Part shown: positions 8,417 to 17,551 of the stretch, in pieces
How positions within the stretch are numbered: the stretch's first letter is position 1
Layout: every line of letters begins with the position of its first letter
DNA from: Haladaptatus cibarius D43
GTDB taxonomy: Archaea; Halobacteriota; Halobacteria; Halobacteriales; Haladaptataceae
NCBI RefSeq assembly: GCF_000710615.1
Contig: NZ_JDTH01000012.1
Coordinates: forward strand, 62,001-126,000
Direction of reading: 5' to 3'
DNA: 64,000 bases
Notes under the pieces: generated by a model
The model's input: only the letters and a program-made list of their open reading frames with translations
Database searches by the model: none
What the model was told of the DNA's origin: nothing
Position numbers and translations under genes: made by a program

Positions 8417-11395
8417 TCATGGGTCGGCCGGATCGGCGAGGAGAAACGGAATCGTCACCACCAGCGCGCTGACGGTAGCGAGAAGGAACGATCCGAGGGC
8501 TACCGTAGCGAGTATCCGAACCGATGCCGTAATCGACAACTGAACGCCGAACACGGTCGAGAGACCGAGCGCTTCGAGCGCCAGTCCGACAAGGAGGGCC
8601 GCCACGATTCCGACGACAATAGACACGACCGCAATCCGCCACACGTCGGCGAGGACGAGACAGAGTATCTGTCGCCGAGTGGCACCGGTGGCGCGATGAA
8701 TCGCCACGGCCCGCCGTCTCGCGTGGACGCTCTGTGCGAACGTCGCCGCCGTGCTTCCGACCGTGGTCAGACCGGCGAGAACCGCCATCGAAACGAGCAA
8801 CGTCTGTAGGTCGCCAAACACGCTCCGAACGGCGTGCCCGATTCCCGATCCCTTCGAGAAGTCGCTGTCGCGGGCGATGGTCGAGTAGACGCGTTCGTCG
8901 CCGATAATGCGATACTGGTCTGTGGCGAGAGCATCGCCGTCTGAAACGAGACGGACGGCATGTTTGCCGGGTGGAAGCTTGCCAGACTGCGAGTCAGACG
9001 CGAGTTCGACCGTCGTCGATTCGATTTGGTGCGGAGGGAGCGTCACGGTTCGCGTTACGGTCTTCCCCGACGTGACGACGGAAACCCGTCTCGTCAGCGT
9101 TCTCTCCCATGGATTGACGAGCGTCACGTCGGCGGTCGGACGAGCGTACACACTGGCGGGATTCGGCGTCACGCGAACCTGTCCGCCGAACGGGAGTGAC
9201 GTCCCCGACTCGACCGAAACGTGCGTTGTGTTCGCTCGCTTCCCCTTCGAAGCGGTCAGCGTGTAATTCCCTGTCCGGTTCGGGAGCCCGACGGTTGCGA
9301 CGCCGTCCTCGTTCGTTGTCCGCGTTGTTCCCGCGAGTTCGACGGTCGCACCTGCCACCGGTTTGCCGTTCTGTGTTACCACAGGGACGAGCATCTGCGC
9401 TCCCGGTGGCCCGCGATTCGGCACGGTGTCGAGCGACAGCGGCGGCTGGCGATAGACGGTGATTCGCTTCGCCCGCGACCCGATGCGGAGCATGTGGTTC
9501 CCCGGTTTTTCGACGGTGAGGTTTAGCGTCACGCTCGAACTCCCGCCCGCCGCCGGCGACGCGACGAAGGACTTCGATTCCCCGGCGAGGCGGACGGTGA
9601 ACTGCCGTTTCTCGGCGCTGTCCTCGAAGTTGTGAACGTCTAATCGCACGGTGAACGGATCGCCGACCGATGCGGCCGACGGCGCGTCCACGCCGGTCAC
9701 GCCGATGCCAGTATCGCCGCCGGTGAGGTTCGGCGTGCCGCCTGAAGTTCTGATGAACTGAACGGTTCCCGGATTCGTCGAGAGGTCGTGTGCGGTCGAG
9801 AGCGGAATGACCAACTGGTCGTCGAGGACGCCCGGTGCCTCGAACGTACCGACGATGCGAACCCGGGTGGTTGCGGGCGACGACGCGCCGCCTAGTGTGA
9901 CCGAGTCGCCAATGCCGATGTCGAGCGTCCGTGCGAGGTCGCGGCCAACGACCGCATCGTACTTGGTACGCGGGGCGTGCCCGGTGACGAGTCGTGCGTC
10001 GGAGACGGCGCGGAACGAGGAGAAGTTCCCCCCGCGTACCAAGTATGGCTGTCCATCTCGAAGCTGTGGAACGATAATTTCCGGACTCGCCGCGAGTCCC
10101 TGCGAGCGGAGCGCCGACGCGTAGTCGGCGTCGATTCGACTCGCCATCGGATAGGGAGCGTCCGATTCGGAAACGGTTCCGCTCGAAGGGGTAGCAAGCG
10201 GCGTCAATGCGGTCGCCAGCGACCCCGAGAGGAGGATAATGAGTGCGAACACGGCCAAGGTGGTCGCGGTCGGAACGAGTGCCCGCCACCGCAACAGCGC
10301 CGTGCCGGAACGCGCTCGGAACGACCCAGAATCAGCGGTACGTCGTGATTTCGGCGAATGAATCGTTGTCAGCGATGCGGGCGATTTCGACACCGCTGGC
10401 CACGCGGCCAGAATGCCAGCTAACAGGCCGACGACTGTGACGCAGACGAACATCGGGAGTAAAACCATGAGTGACATGGTCGTGACGTGCGGCGCGAGCG
10501 AGAGCGGGACGCCTGCGTAGACCGCGACGTTGACGGCGAGGCGCGTGACGATGACGCCGCCCGCGTACCCGAGCAAGACGCCCGTGAAGGTGAGCAACCC
10601 CGCTCGAGCGCTGAACAGGGTAAGAACCTGTCTCGGCGTGCCGCCGGTCGTACGGACGACGCGGATGGCCGTTGTCCGCTCGCGAACGCTCATCCGCGTC
10701 ACGTTGTAGAGGACGACGAGGACGAGAACACCCGCGAGTATCGTCACCCCGGTCAACACCCGAAGCACCTCCCGGACACCTGCGAGGAAGTACAGGAACA
10801 GCGAGGGAGTCGCAGTGCCGTCGTCTCCGAGCCGGTCAAACCCGTTTCCGGATGCACGCTCGATGACGAATGCACCCGAACCGCCCGTGTCGCGGACAGT
10901 TGATGGGGTGCCGACGTACCACGAGCGGGGGAATGCTGAGTCGCCGGTGTAGGGCGACACGCGAAGACGAACGCTCCCGTCGTCGGTTTCGAACCGATGC
11001 GTCGTCGGCTGCTCCACTGCCCCCTTGACCCCCGTCTCGGGCGGCGGCGGGAGACGGGCCGTCCGCCACGCGACAGAGTAGTTAGAGAGTACCCTCGGCG
11101 CGTCCGGTGGAACCCCGATTAGGAGGTGGTCGGTACCGTTTCGCGAGTCAGTCGCAGTCGGGAGCAGAATGGAGGATTGGCTCGTGTGGTTCCGTGCAGT
11201 CGCGACCGAGTCGAAGTGTCTCACCGTCATTGAGTCCGAAAACTGGTTCGAAACCGATTCGGCCTCGGTGCCGACGGAGAGCAACAGCAACGTGGTGCCG
11301 ACGAGAAGTGCGACGACAACGGCGACGACGAGAATCGTGAGACGGTCGCGCCGCGACCATCGTGTGAGCAAGGGTCGGCGGTAGGTTCGCGTCAT
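8417..11395 (-). CDS. giant FtsX/MacB-type ABC transporter permease (copy 2)
   Basis: This is a paralogue of the permease at 3501-6494. It has the same opening (LLTRWSRRDRLTI), first helix (about 19-42), three-helix FtsX block with VVRTTGGTPRQV, central helix, extracellular MacB-like core, CARDB/Ig-like segment (GKPVAGATVELAG) and terminal helices with IHRATGATRRQI. The native length is 992 residues from the ATG giving MTRTYRRPLL. The extracellular segment carries many N-x-S/T sites, which suits a protein facing the high-salt exterior. It is the first gene of the minus-strand run, with 71 bases between its stop and the ATPase start. The substrate is unknown. Confidence 0.85.
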   Translation of the reverse strand: MTRTYRRPLLTRWSRRDRLTILVVAVVVALLVGTTLLLLSVGTEAESVSNQFSDSMTVRHFDSVATARNHTSQSSILLPTATDSRNGTDHLLIGVPPDAPRVLSNYSVAWRTARLPPPPETGVKGAVEQPTTHRFETDDGSVRLRVSPYTGDSAFPRSWYVGTPSTVRDTGGSGAFVIERASGNGFDRLGDDGTATPSLFLYFLAGVREVLRVLTGVTILAGVLVLVVLYNVTRMSVRERTTAIRVVRTTGGTPRQVLTLFSARAGLLTFTGVLLGYAGGVIVTRLAVNVAVYAGVPLSLAPHVTTMSLMVLLPMFVCVTVVGLLAGILAAWPAVSKSPASLTTIHSPKSRRTADSGSFRARSGTALLRWRALVPTATTLAVFALIILLSGSLATALTPLATPSSGTVSESDAPYPMASRIDADYASALRSQGLAASPEIIVPQLRDGQPYLVRGGNFSSFRAVSDARLVTGHAPRTKYDAVVGRDLARTLDIGIGDSVTLGGASSPATTRVRIVGTFEAPGVLDDQLVIPLSTAHDLSTNPGTVQFIRTSGGTPNLTGGDTGIGVTGVDAPSAASVGDPFTVRLDVHNFEDSAEKRQFTVRLAGESKSFVASPAAGGSSSVTLNLTVEKPGNHMLRIGSRAKRITVYRQPPLSLDTVPNRGPPGAQMLVPVVTQNGKPVAGATVELAGTTRTTNEDGVATVGLPNRTGNYTLTASKGKRANTTHVSVESGTSLPFGGQVRVTPNPASVYARPTADVTLVNPWERTLTRRVSVVTSGKTVTRTVTLPPHQIESTTVELASDSQSGKLPPGKHAVRLVSDGDALATDQYRIIGDERVYSTIARDSDFSKGSGIGHAVRSVFGDLQTLLVSMAVLAGLTTVGSTAATFAQSVHARRRAVAIHRATGATRRQILCLVLADVWRIAVVSIVVGIVAALLVGLALEALGLSTVFGVQLSITASVRILATVALGSFLLATVSALVVTIPFLLADPADP

Positions 11396-11591
11396 AGGAG
11401 ACGACTGACTCCTATCGCTACGCGTTCCGAGATGACCATATTGCACCGAGTACGCCGTTCGAAGTCATTACGCCGGATGAAGCGAGCGTCGTCGGAACGC
11501 GGTGTGGGCTGCTGCTGCTCGTTCGGCGACGAGTCGCGACAGAGGTGTCGCGTCGAGCGCAACCGAACGCCGCCACGATGCTCGTTCGGTG

Positions 11592-13391
11592 TCACTTGAC
11601 GGTGACACTCTTGGCGAGATTTCGCGGTTTGTCGATGGAACGTCCGAGATACCGGGCCGTGTAGTACGCGAGCAGTTGGTACTGCACGTTCACGAGTATC
11701 GGCGCGAGCATTCGATGCGTCTCCGGTACCCGAAGCGCTACGTCCGCAAAGCGTTCGATGGACGTCGTTCCGTCCGTGACCGCGACGACGGGCGCGCCGC
11801 GCGCGCTCACCTCTTTCGCGTTGGAAATCGTCTTCTGAACCGTCTCGTCGTCTCCGATGGCCGAGACGAAAACGGGCGTCTCCTCGGTCACCAACGCCAA
11901 CGGTCCGTGTTTGAGTTCGCCCGCGGCGAATCCCTCGGCGTGTTCGTAGGTGATCTCTTTCATCTTCAGCGCACCCTCCAGCGCGACGGGGTACTGCAAT
12001 CCGCGTCCGATGAAAAAGTACCCCGAACTGTTCGCAAGACGGCGAGCCGTGGGCATCGCGTTGGTTGTATCGAGAACTTGTTGAATCTGTCCCGACAGCT
12101 CGTTGAGCGCTGAAAGCAGGCGATCGGCATTGCCGATTCCGCTCTCCAACGACGTCTGGTGGGCCAACAGCGTGAGCATGACGAGTTGGCTCGCGAACGT
12201 TTTGGTCGCGGCGACGCTTATCTCCGGCCCCGATCGGATGTAGAGCACATCGTCGCACTCCCGGGCTGCCGTGCTTCCGACGACGTTCGTCAGTGCGAGC
12301 GTCTGTGCATCCCGCTCGTCGGCCGCTCGGAGGGCGGCGAGCGTGTCCGCCGTCTCGCCGCTCTGTGTGACGCCGACAACGAGCGTCGAATCTCGAATCG
12401 GGGGCGGTGCCGTCGCGTACTCGCTCGCCAGAAACGCCTGCGCCGGAACCCCTCGTTCTCGCAGGAGCCGTGCTCCGTAGAGCGCCGCGTGATAGCTGGT
12501 TCCGCACGCGACGAAGTGAATCGGGCCGAGATGGTCGTCGTTGAAAACGTCCGCCGTAACGAACTGGCCCGTAGTCGAACGGTCACGGAGACACTCCCGG
12601 AGTGCGGCCGGTTGCTCGTGGATTTCCTTCAGCATGTAGTGGTCGTGCTCCCCTTTTGCGACCGCTTCTGCGTCCCACTCGATAGTGGTCTGCGTTTTCG
12701 ACTGCCGTTCGTCGTTCTCATCCACGATTTCGTGTCCGTCGGTCGAGAGAAACGCGAACTCGCCGTCGTCCATATGAACGACGCTGTCTGTACGGTCTAC
12801 CAGCGCGGTGATGTCGCTCGCCACGTACGTCGCATCGTCGCCGACGCCGAGGACGAGCGAGGAGCCTTGTCGAGCGGCCATCACTTCGTCGTGGCCCTCG
12901 AACACCGCCGCGATAGCGTAGCTCCCCTCCAGTTTCTCGACCGCTTCGTAGAACGCGGTTCTCGGCGACGAACCGGCGTCGAGTTCGTGGCCGATGATAT
13001 GTGGAACAACCTCCGTGTCCGTATCGCTCTCGAACTCGTGGCCAAGCGACTGGAGTTCGGTGCGGAGTGACTGATAGTTCTCGATGATACCGTTGTGGAC
13101 GACGGCGACCCGACTTGAACAGTCCGTGTGCGGATGTGCGTTCTCGTCCGACGGCCGCCCGTGCGTACTCCACCGAGTGTGTCCGATTCCGGAGATACCG
13201 TCGAGTTCTGGTTCCGACTCGATCCGCTGGACGAGTTCGTTGAGTTCGCCCTCGCGCTTGACGACTCGTACGCCCGAGTTGGCGACGGCGATTCCTGCCG
13301 AGTCATAGCCGCGATACTCCAGTTTCGACAGCCCCGACAGGAGCGTTGGCACGATGTCGTCTCTGTCGATGCAGCCGATGATGCCACACAT
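11592..13391 (-). CDS. glmS: glutamine--fructose-6-phosphate aminotransferase (isomerizing)
   Basis: GlmS makes glucosamine-6-phosphate from fructose-6-phosphate and glutamine, the entry to UDP-GlcNAc. The 599-residue protein begins MCGIIG, so Cys2 is the N-terminal nucleophile after Met removal. The class II glutaminase domain covers about residues 1-220 (YDSAGIA; HTRWSTHG). Two SIS domains follow, with VACGTSYHAA, TQSGETADT and ALKMKEITYEHAEGF. The C-terminus PRNLAKSVTVK carries the conserved tail that shapes the active site. Length and all motifs are normal. It lies alone between the permease cluster and the MoxR cluster and probably feeds the nearby glycan locus. Confidence 0.97.
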   Translation of the reverse strand: MCGIIGCIDRDDIVPTLLSGLSKLEYRGYDSAGIAVANSGVRVVKREGELNELVQRIESEPELDGISGIGHTRWSTHGRPSDENAHPHTDCSSRVAVVHNGIIENYQSLRTELQSLGHEFESDTDTEVVPHIIGHELDAGSSPRTAFYEAVEKLEGSYAIAAVFEGHDEVMAARQGSSLVLGVGDDATYVASDITALVDRTDSVVHMDDGEFAFLSTDGHEIVDENDERQSKTQTTIEWDAEAVAKGEHDHYMLKEIHEQPAALRECLRDRSTTGQFVTADVFNDDHLGPIHFVACGTSYHAALYGARLLRERGVPAQAFLASEYATAPPPIRDSTLVVGVTQSGETADTLAALRAADERDAQTLALTNVVGSTAARECDDVLYIRSGPEISVAATKTFASQLVMLTLLAHQTSLESGIGNADRLLSALNELSGQIQQVLDTTNAMPTARRLANSSGYFFIGRGLQYPVALEGALKMKEITYEHAEGFAAGELKHGPLALVTEETPVFVSAIGDDETVQKTISNAKEVSARGAPVVAVTDGTTSIERFADVALRVPETHRMLAPILVNVQYQLLAYYTARYLGRSIDKPRNLAKSVTVK

Positions 13392-14176
13392 GGCCTATTC
13401 AGTTCCCCCTGCTGGCAGTGTACGAAGTTTCGCTCGCCGCTCCGAATTTATTGTTCCGAGCTGTTTGCGTTTTTCCGTCTCTCGGTGTTCGGTGGCGTCC
13501 CCACCTACTCTGTAATCGGCAGACTTTCTGACGTGGCCGAACTATCATGGATGACACCCCTTTGCTATGCCGGTACCCGTCTTTGTTATTTAGTGAATTC
13601 TTTTACTCTAATATAGACCGTTGGTAGATCTTTGAAAAAAAGTATAGGACACCAATATGTCTACTCAGGGGGTGTAACCGTAACCTGGATATAAAGATAC
13701 GGCAGAAGCCGCAAGAACGATTCGCCAAAAAGGCATTCTCGGTTCCACTGCCCGGCTCAGAATCAAGAATTGCATAACTTATAATGATGCGATGGCGCGA
13801 TTAAACGTCGTTTAAATCGTTGTGTCTCTCGGAAATTGAATTCATCGGTTGAAATTCCCGACTAGAGACTAGTTGAGAAGTCTGAATTTCAGTAATTCCT
13901 ATTGTTGGCTCGTCGTCCTTGTATTTACACCAGTAAGATGAGGTTTGCTAGTCTGCGTCGGATTTCGACCGCAATCGACCGAATCCTATCGAAATAAACA
14001 ATCATCTCCGCCGACAGATTTGTAAAGGACATCGTTGCATGACTGATGATGACTGTAGCGCGCTTGCGTCTCGGGTCGCGGGATGCAGGGAAAAGAATAC
14101 CCACATTTAATCGAAGCAGACGACGGCAGCGGACGACATTCGCAGGACTGTCGCCTCCAGACGCCGAGGGCCGACA
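13392..14176. other. long intergenic region between glmS and the DUF4350 gene
   Basis: About 785 bases without a convincing gene. It is less GC-rich than its surroundings and presumably holds the divergent promoters of glmS and the DUF4350 gene. A perfect inverted repeat with 7-bp arms (TTAAACG/CGTTTAA) and a one-base centre lies at 13801-13815. The short open frames here are not supported by codon use. Confidence 0.6.
13801..13815. promoter_or_regulatory. inverted repeat, possible operator
   Basis: TTAAACG-T-CGTTTAA is a perfect 7-bp dyad in the noncoding gap about 360 bases upstream of the DUF4350 start and 410 upstream of glmS. It could bind a dimeric regulator. No known haloarchaeal operator was matched. 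Confidence 0.3.
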
Positions 14177-15253
14177 GTGACCGGATTCGACTCGGTTCGG
14201 ACACCAGTCGTTTTCCTGTTTGTTCTCTCGACGCTGGTATTCGTGACGATGAGTGTCGGAAGCGTCGTCTCGACCACCGATTTCAGCGGCTACAACCCCA
14301 CGTGGGACGGAACGTCCACCCTTCGCGGGTGGGGGGACGAGGACGGCACGAAGTCGAACGTCGTCCTCGAACCGGCGACGTATCGCTCGATTCCGGCGAA
14401 CGACACCGTCGTGTTCGTCATCGCTCCGGACGCGTCACAGAGCGACTCCTCGGCGCTACGGCAGTTCGTCCATCGCGGTGGTACCGTCGTTGTGATGGAC
14501 GACCGCGGAAACGGAAGCAACCAACTGCTCGCATCGCTCGGAGCTGACGCCCGCATCGACGGCACCACGCTTCGGGACGAACGATATAACTACCACTCAC
14601 CAGCCATGCCAATCGCACAAAACGTCTCCGACCATCCGCTCACCGCGAACATTGAGCGGTTGACCTTCAACTACGGAACCGCCGTCGAACCGAACGATGC
14701 CACGCCCCTCGTCTCGACGTCGAATTTTAGCTATCTCGACGCGAACTCGAATCACTCGCTGGACGGGAACGAACAACTCGACAGCTATCCGGTGGCGACG
14801 GTCGAGAACGTCAGTGACGGCCGCGTCGTCGTCGTGGGCGACCCCAGCATGGCGGTCAATTCGATGCTGTCCAGTCCGGGGAACGAACAGTTCCTCCGTG
14901 GACTGATAACCGCCCACGACCGCGTCTTCTTCGACGAAACCTACGCCAAGGAACCGCCGCCACTCGCGCTCGCCCTCATCGTCGTCCGCCGGTCGCTCGC
15001 TGTACAACTCGCGGTCGTCGGCGCGCTTGCCGCTGTCGTCTTCGGGGCTCGCCATACCGAGACGGTTTCGGCGGCAACCTGTCGGTTTGCGGAGCGAGTC
15101 GGTTTCACGACCGACGACGCGACCGTTTCGATAGACGACGACGCGATAGTGACCGCCATCAAACGCCGGTATCCGTCGTGGTCACGGAGCCGCATCGAAC
15201 GCATCGTCGATGATGTGCGTTCCGGACGCAAGGACGGTGAAACCGATGACTGA
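14177..15253 (+). CDS. DUF4350-domain membrane-anchored protein
   Basis: This 358-residue protein has an N-terminal signal anchor (residues about 9-32), an extracellular Rossmann-like DUF4350 domain (VVFVIAPDASQSD; GGTVVVMDDRGNGSNQLL; GRVVVVGDPSMAVNS), a C-terminal helix (about 275-295) and a short cytoplasmic tail. The GTG start was chosen because the frame matches the family from there and no ATG lies upstream. Its stop overlaps the MoxR start as ATGACTGA. DUF4350 proteins commonly accompany MoxR and DUF58 proteins in haloarchaea and bacteria; their function is unproven. Confidence 0.8.
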   Translation: MTGFDSVRTPVVFLFVLSTLVFVTMSVGSVVSTTDFSGYNPTWDGTSTLRGWGDEDGTKSNVVLEPATYRSIPANDTVVFVIAPDASQSDSSALRQFVHRGGTVVVMDDRGNGSNQLLASLGADARIDGTTLRDERYNYHSPAMPIAQNVSDHPLTANIERLTFNYGTAVEPNDATPLVSTSNFSYLDANSNHSLDGNEQLDSYPVATVENVSDGRVVVVGDPSMAVNSMLSSPGNEQFLRGLITAHDRVFFDETYAKEPPPLALALIVVRRSLAVQLAVVGALAAVVFGARHTETVSAATCRFAERVGFTTDDATVSIDDDAIVTAIKRRYPSWSRSRIERIVDDVRSGRKDGETDD

Positions 15254-16244
15254 CGCCGAAACGCTGTACCAATTGATTCGAGATGAAATCAGCCACGTGC
15301 TTATCGGGAAGGAGTCGCTCATCGAACATCTCACCGTCTCCTTATTGACCGACGGACACGTCCTGCTCGAAGGTGTTCCCGGAATCGCAAAGACGACCGT
15401 CGCGAACCTCTTCGCACAGGCGACCGGTCTCTCGCACAACCGCATCCAGATGACGCCCGACCTCCTTCCGGCCGACGTGACCGGGACGCGCGTCTACCGA
15501 GAGAACACCGGGGAATTCACGCTCCAAAAGGGGTCTATCTTCGCCAACCTCGTCGTCGCCGATGAAGTCAACCGCGCGACGCCGAAGACCCAGAGCGCGT
15601 TCCTCGAAGCGATGGAGGAAAACGGTGTCACCATTGACGGCAAGACGCTCGACCTCCCCGACCCATTCATGGTTATCGCCACGCAGAACCCCATCGACAT
15701 GGAAGGAACGTATCAGCTACCCGAGGCACAACGAGACCGATTTCAACAGAAGGTCATCGTCGAACTGCCAACTGAGTCCGAGGAGGGGGAACTTCTCGAC
15801 CGAATCGACGAGAATCCGAATCTCAGTTCGGACGACATCGAGCAGGTCGCCACGACTGAGATGATAAACAAGGCACGGCGTGAGGTTACAACGGTCTACG
15901 TCGCACCAGCCGTGAAGTCGTATATTCTCCGCCTTGTCGAAGCAGCGCGGATGCACGAAGCGGTCGAGTATGGCGGCTCTCCCCGTGCCTCCATCGCGTT
16001 CCTGCAGACGGCAAAGGCACGAGCGTCGATTCACGGTCGCTCCTACGTGCTTCCCGACGACGTGAAGTTCCATCTCCGTTCGATTCTCACTCATCGATTG
16101 GTTCTCGACGCCGACGCGGAGTTGCGTGAAACGTCGGTAGACGACGTACTCACTGCTATCGAAGAAACGACGGAGTCGCCGGGAACGACGGCGGACGAAC
16201 TGACGCCAATCCCGGACGGCGACGGCGGGGACGAGTGGGGCTGA
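15246..16244 (+). CDS. MoxR-family AAA+ ATPase
   Basis: This 332-residue AAA+ protein has Walker A GVPGIAKTT, Walker B VVADEVNRA, the sensor-1 stretch VIATQNPIDMEGTYQLPEAQ and the C-terminal lid with sensor-2 region. MoxR ATPases act as chaperones that mature or insert metal centres or assemble envelope complexes, usually with DUF58 (VWA-like) partners. The ATG chosen overlaps the DUF4350 stop; a start 36 bases earlier is inside that gene. It converges on the minus-strand gene that begins one base past its stop. The DUF58 partner is encoded 1.3 kb away on the opposite strand. Confidence 0.93.
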   Translation: MTDAETLYQLIRDEISHVLIGKESLIEHLTVSLLTDGHVLLEGVPGIAKTTVANLFAQATGLSHNRIQMTPDLLPADVTGTRVYRENTGEFTLQKGSIFANLVVADEVNRATPKTQSAFLEAMEENGVTIDGKTLDLPDPFMVIATQNPIDMEGTYQLPEAQRDRFQQKVIVELPTESEEGELLDRIDENPNLSSDDIEQVATTEMINKARREVTTVYVAPAVKSYILRLVEAARMHEAVEYGGSPRASIAFLQTAKARASIHGRSYVLPDDVKFHLRSILTHRLVLDADAELRETSVDDVLTAIEETTESPGTTADELTPIPDGDGGDEWG

Positions 16245-17108
16245 TTATGCACCCCATCGGTAGTTGACCGCCGCGTCGGCGCGGTCGGCCGACTCGACGC
16301 TCTCGATACAAACCGGTTCGTCGAGCCTAGCCGCGAGTCCGACTGCAAAGAACGAGACGACGGGATGGTCGAACTGCGTCAGGTCGCCGTACACCGGTTC
16401 GGAGACGCCGACGGTGAGGCTGTTCGACTTGGTGTCGAGTGTGAAAGACACCGCATCGACGATGCCGAGTGTTTCGGCCGCCTCCGACAGCTGTTCCGCG
16501 AGGTCGGTCGGCGTTTCGCCGAGGTCGCTGGACACTGACTTCCGAAACGCGTTGAGGAGTGGGACGCCGCTCGGTTGCAACGCCACGCCGTGTGCGTTTG
16601 TCTCGTTCGAAATCACGAGAAGCGACTCGGTTTGCGGACGCGATGGACTTTCGTCGGTTTCCCGCGTGACGAATAGCACGACCGACGACGTGCCCGGTTC
16701 GTCCGTTGGGTAGTATCTCGACTTGCCGTCCAACCCTAATTCCGCGACGAGCGCGGACTCGTTGGCCGCGAGCGTATCGTAGACAGCCTCGCTGATGTTC
16801 ACGGGGAGAACGCGCGTCGGTTCGAGGTAATAGACCAACGTCGCGGTGAACAGTCCGGTCGCACCGAGAACGAGTAGAATCGTCCGAACGGAGAGGAGGA
16901 GTACCGCACCGAGAACCGCGACGACGCCGACGACCGCCAGACCGACTGCGGCGTTCCGATTCCTGACCCGTCGGGCGCGAGCGTACTCGCGGCGAAGCTT
17001 CGCATTCTCTTCCCGAAGCGTCTCGACTTCAGCCGCCATTTGGACTTGCTCGTTCGGAACCGACTCGAAACTCTCGGTCGAATCCGAGTGGGTCGTATCG
17101 CTACTCAT
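16245..17108 (-). CDS. coiled-coil and two-helix membrane protein of the MoxR/DUF58 cluster
   Basis: About 287 residues. A short acidic N-terminus leads into a coiled coil (EVETLREENAKLRREYARA, about 28-50), then two adjacent membrane helices (about 58-100), then a soluble alpha/beta domain with no motif I recognise. Its ATG overlaps the preceding gene's stop by four bases (ATGA), so it is translated with the 148-residue membrane protein and DUF58. Such membrane proteins recur in haloarchaeal MoxR clusters without a known role. Confidence 0.75.
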   Translation of the reverse strand: MSSDTTHSDSTESFESVPNEQVQMAAEVETLREENAKLRREYARARRVRNRNAAVGLAVVGVVAVLGAVLLLSVRTILLVLGATGLFTATLVYYLEPTRVLPVNISEAVYDTLAANESALVAELGLDGKSRYYPTDEPGTSSVVLFVTRETDESPSRPQTESLLVISNETNAHGVALQPSGVPLLNAFRKSVSSDLGETPTDLAEQLSEAAETLGIVDAVSFTLDTKSNSLTVGVSEPVYGDLTQFDHPVVSFFAVGLAARLDEPVCIESVESADRADAAVNYRWGA

Positions 17109-17551
17109 TGCACGCCACCTCGAATCAACACGCGACCGTATCGGGTAAACGCCGTGGCCGCGACGGCGGCAACCGCGACGACGGTCGCCGCGACGACTAT
17201 CGTCCCGAACTCGCGGAGTCCGAACCATGTGACCGCAATGCACCCTCCGGTGGCGATTACGACGCTCAGTTGGCGTCGATTTTCTGCGGTTTGAATCGAC
17301 GGTGCCAGCAGTGCGACGGCCAATCCGATTTCGGCCACCAGAAGCGTCCAATCCAGTGCTGATGGCGACGTGAGCGCGATGACTGCGAGCTGTCCACCGA
17401 CGAAAACGTAGGCCGCTGGCACGAAGAGCCAAAGCGCGAGGAGCGCGATACCAGCGAAAACTCCCGGCCCGCGCTGGCCGATAGCCAGCGCGACCGCGGT
17501 CGTGACGACGGCGACTCCACCCAGTCGTGTTCGAACGCTCGGTTCGAGCAT
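17105..17551 (-). CDS. small polytopic membrane protein of the MoxR/DUF58 cluster
   Basis: 148 residues with four to five hydrophobic helices and almost no loops. The start ATG directly follows the DUF58 stop (TAAATG), and its own stop overlaps the next start. The three minus-strand genes therefore form one coupled unit. No family function is known to me. Confidence 0.75.
   Translation of the reverse strand: MLEPSVRTRLGGVAVVTTAVALAIGQRGPGVFAGIALLALWLFVPAAYVFVGGQLAVIALTSPSALDWTLLVAEIGLAVALLAPSIQTAENRRQLSVVIATGGCIAVTWFGLREFGTIVVAATVVAVAAVAATAFTRYGRVLIRGGVQ

Noticed and set aside
8994-10289. 431-codon minus-strand frame inside the second giant permease gene
   Set aside because: Arg/Gly-rich translation without motifs, in another frame of a clearly coding region. 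It is an artefact of GC-rich third positions.
12159-13070. 303-codon plus-strand frame opposite glmS
   Set aside because: It lies antisense to a gene with complete GlmS motifs and has Arg-rich composition with no family similarity.
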